Below, in pieces: positions 58,795-64,000 of a stretch of DNA of 64,000 nt (position 1 is its first letter; every line of letters begins with the position of its first letter). The translations under genes were made by a program, and so were the position numbers. Under the pieces are notes generated by a model that searched no databases, was not told where the DNA came from, and was given only the letters and a program-made list of their open reading frames with translations. The DNA is from Cellulomonas sp. S1-8 (lineage in GTDB: Bacteria > Actinomycetota > Actinomycetes > Actinomycetales > Cellulomonadaceae): the NCBI RefSeq assembly GCF_026184235.1, contig NZ_CP110806.1, positions 1,302,001-1,366,000 of the forward strand. The letters are read 5' to 3'.

Positions 58795-58955
58795 ACTCCC
58801 GGCCGCCCGGCAGGGAGGAACGGACACCGAGCTCAGCTCGATGGTCGGTCCCCCGGGACGGCACCCCACAGCACTCTGAACGGCGTCCTTCGTCGTGCTC
58901 AGTGGTGCCGGGGGAGGGCGCGACCGGATCGCCGAGGCACCGAACAGGTGCCGCG

Positions 58956-59075
58956 CGGATCAGGTACGTTGCTCCAGCCGCAGCAGCCCTTCGGGGGTGG
59001 TGCGGACCGGGTCCACGGATCAGGTACGGTCATCCAGCCGCAGCAGCCCTCCGGGGCAGGTGCGGACGGAGCCGA
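58956..59075 (+). repeat. 60-bp tandem duplication in rrn promoter region
   Basis: Two head-to-tail 60-bp copies, each beginning CGGATCAGGTACG and containing TCCAGCCGCAGCAGCCCT. Each has a possible -10 (TACGTT, 58965; TACGGT, 59025) but no good -35. Confidence 0.8.
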
Positions 59076-59125
59076 CCGGGTCCATGTACCCAGGTGAACG
59101 CGACAACCGAGCCACAGAGGCGAAG

Positions 59126-59154
59126 TTGACCGGGAGCCGCAGATCGGCTAAGTT
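59126..59154 (+). promoter_or_regulatory. rrn promoter, proximal
   Basis: TTGACC, exactly 17 bp, TAAGTT. The best promoter in the window; start point predicted near 59161. Confidence 0.8.
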
Positions 59155-59203
59155 AGAACGGTTGCCTCCACACCGGGTCGAAAGGCCAGGATGGATGCGC
59201 GTC

Positions 59204-59228
59204 TGTTCCTTGAGAACTCAACAGTGTG
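59204..59228 (+). promoter_or_regulatory. boxA-like antitermination element in 16S leader
   Basis: TGTTCCTTGAGAACT followed by CAACAGTGTG. Its core CTTGAGAACT recurs before 23S (61277-61286), as expected for paired rrn boxA/processing elements. Confidence 0.5.
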
Positions 59229-59313
59229 CCAAGTAGTCGATGCCATATTTTTGGTGTCGAGCTCAGGTCAGGTCCACCCCGTGGGTCTGGTCTGGGATGA
59301 TGCCAGATTGATG

Positions 59314-59327
59314 CCCCAATCTTGGGG
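59314..59327 (+). other. Terminator-like hairpin in 16S leader
   Basis: CCCCAATCTTGGGG followed by the T-rich TTCTTTGTTGTGTCTG. It precedes 16S, so it must be read through, probably with the antitermination complex, or serve processing. Confidence 0.4.
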
Positions 59328-59382
59328 TTCTTTGTTGTGTCTGTTGCTTGTCGGCTTTGGTCGGTGGGTGGCTGTTTGACAT

Positions 59383-64000
<4,618 letters not shown>

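Larger units (their letters stand above)
58558..59382 (+). promoter_or_regulatory. rRNA operon upstream region (825 bp, no gene)
   Basis: Contains at least two convincing promoters, a 60-bp direct duplication, a boxA-like element and a terminator-like hairpin, listed separately. Short open frames here have no start signals and I do not call them genes. Confidence 0.7.

Noticed and set aside
58514..58879. 121-codon plus-strand and other small frames before the rRNA operon
   Set aside because: No ribosome site, no conserved pattern, and they overlap promoter elements.

Overview
The window is chromosomal DNA of a high-GC Gram-positive actinobacterium. The gene orders argS-lysA-hom-thrC-thrB-rho-(rpmE)-prfA-prmC-sua5-wecA-atpI-atpBEFHAGDC-DUF2550-nucS, together with the glycoside hydrolase content and the rRNA operon, fit Cellulomonas or a close relative in the Micrococcales. 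This assignment rests on gene content and order; no search was run. Coding density is very high, and most large ORFs on the opposite strands are shadows caused by the extreme GC bias of codon position three. I see no prophage, transposon, CRISPR array or other mobile element.

Layout. 1-3.6 kb: truncated lipoprotein gene and adhE (bifunctional aldehyde/alcohol dehydrogenase) with a DosR-like box upstream. 3.7-5.3 kb: tRNA-Arg(CCG), a GntR/FadR regulator and a 4'-phosphopantetheinyl transferase. 5.4-15.4 kb: argS, lysA, heme oxygenase (opposite strand), hom, thrC, thrB, rho. 15.5-17.3 kb: a membrane-anchored PemK-like protein and a zinc alcohol dehydrogenase. 17.5-30.7 kb: rpmE, prfA, prmC, sua5, wecA, then the complete F1Fo ATP synthase operon, a DUF2550 gene and nucS. 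30.7-33.5 kb: methionine aminopeptidase, an XRE regulator and a small self-regulated TetR/membrane-protein cassette. 33.6-34.8 kb: nagA.

34.9-49.1 kb is a carbohydrate-utilisation locus: GH3, an ABC importer (TAT lipoprotein plus two LplB/LplC-type permeases, no ATPase), a LacI regulator, GH42 beta-galactosidase, GH31 alpha-xylosidase and GH1 beta-glucosidase. None of the four hydrolases has a signal peptide, so they should act in the cytosol on imported oligosaccharides. Alpha-xylosidase, beta-galactosidase and beta-glucosidase together are what is needed to dismantle xyloglucan oligosaccharides. Five LacI-type operators sharing the core AAnCGnTT, with consensus close to TCGAAnCGnTTCGA, lie in front of the GH3, ABC, lacI/GH42 and GH1 units and suggest one local regulon.

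49.1-58.6 kb: a small Cys/His protein, a Cof-type HAD hydrolase, an alpha/beta hydrolase, an unknown protein, a Scy/DivIVA-like coiled-coil protein with about 25 hendecad repeats, and a three-gene envelope cluster (repeat-bearing membrane protein, lipoprotein, redox-dead thioredoxin-TPR protein). 58.6-64 kb: the promoter region, 16S rRNA, a tRNA-free spacer and most of 23S rRNA, truncated by the window edge.
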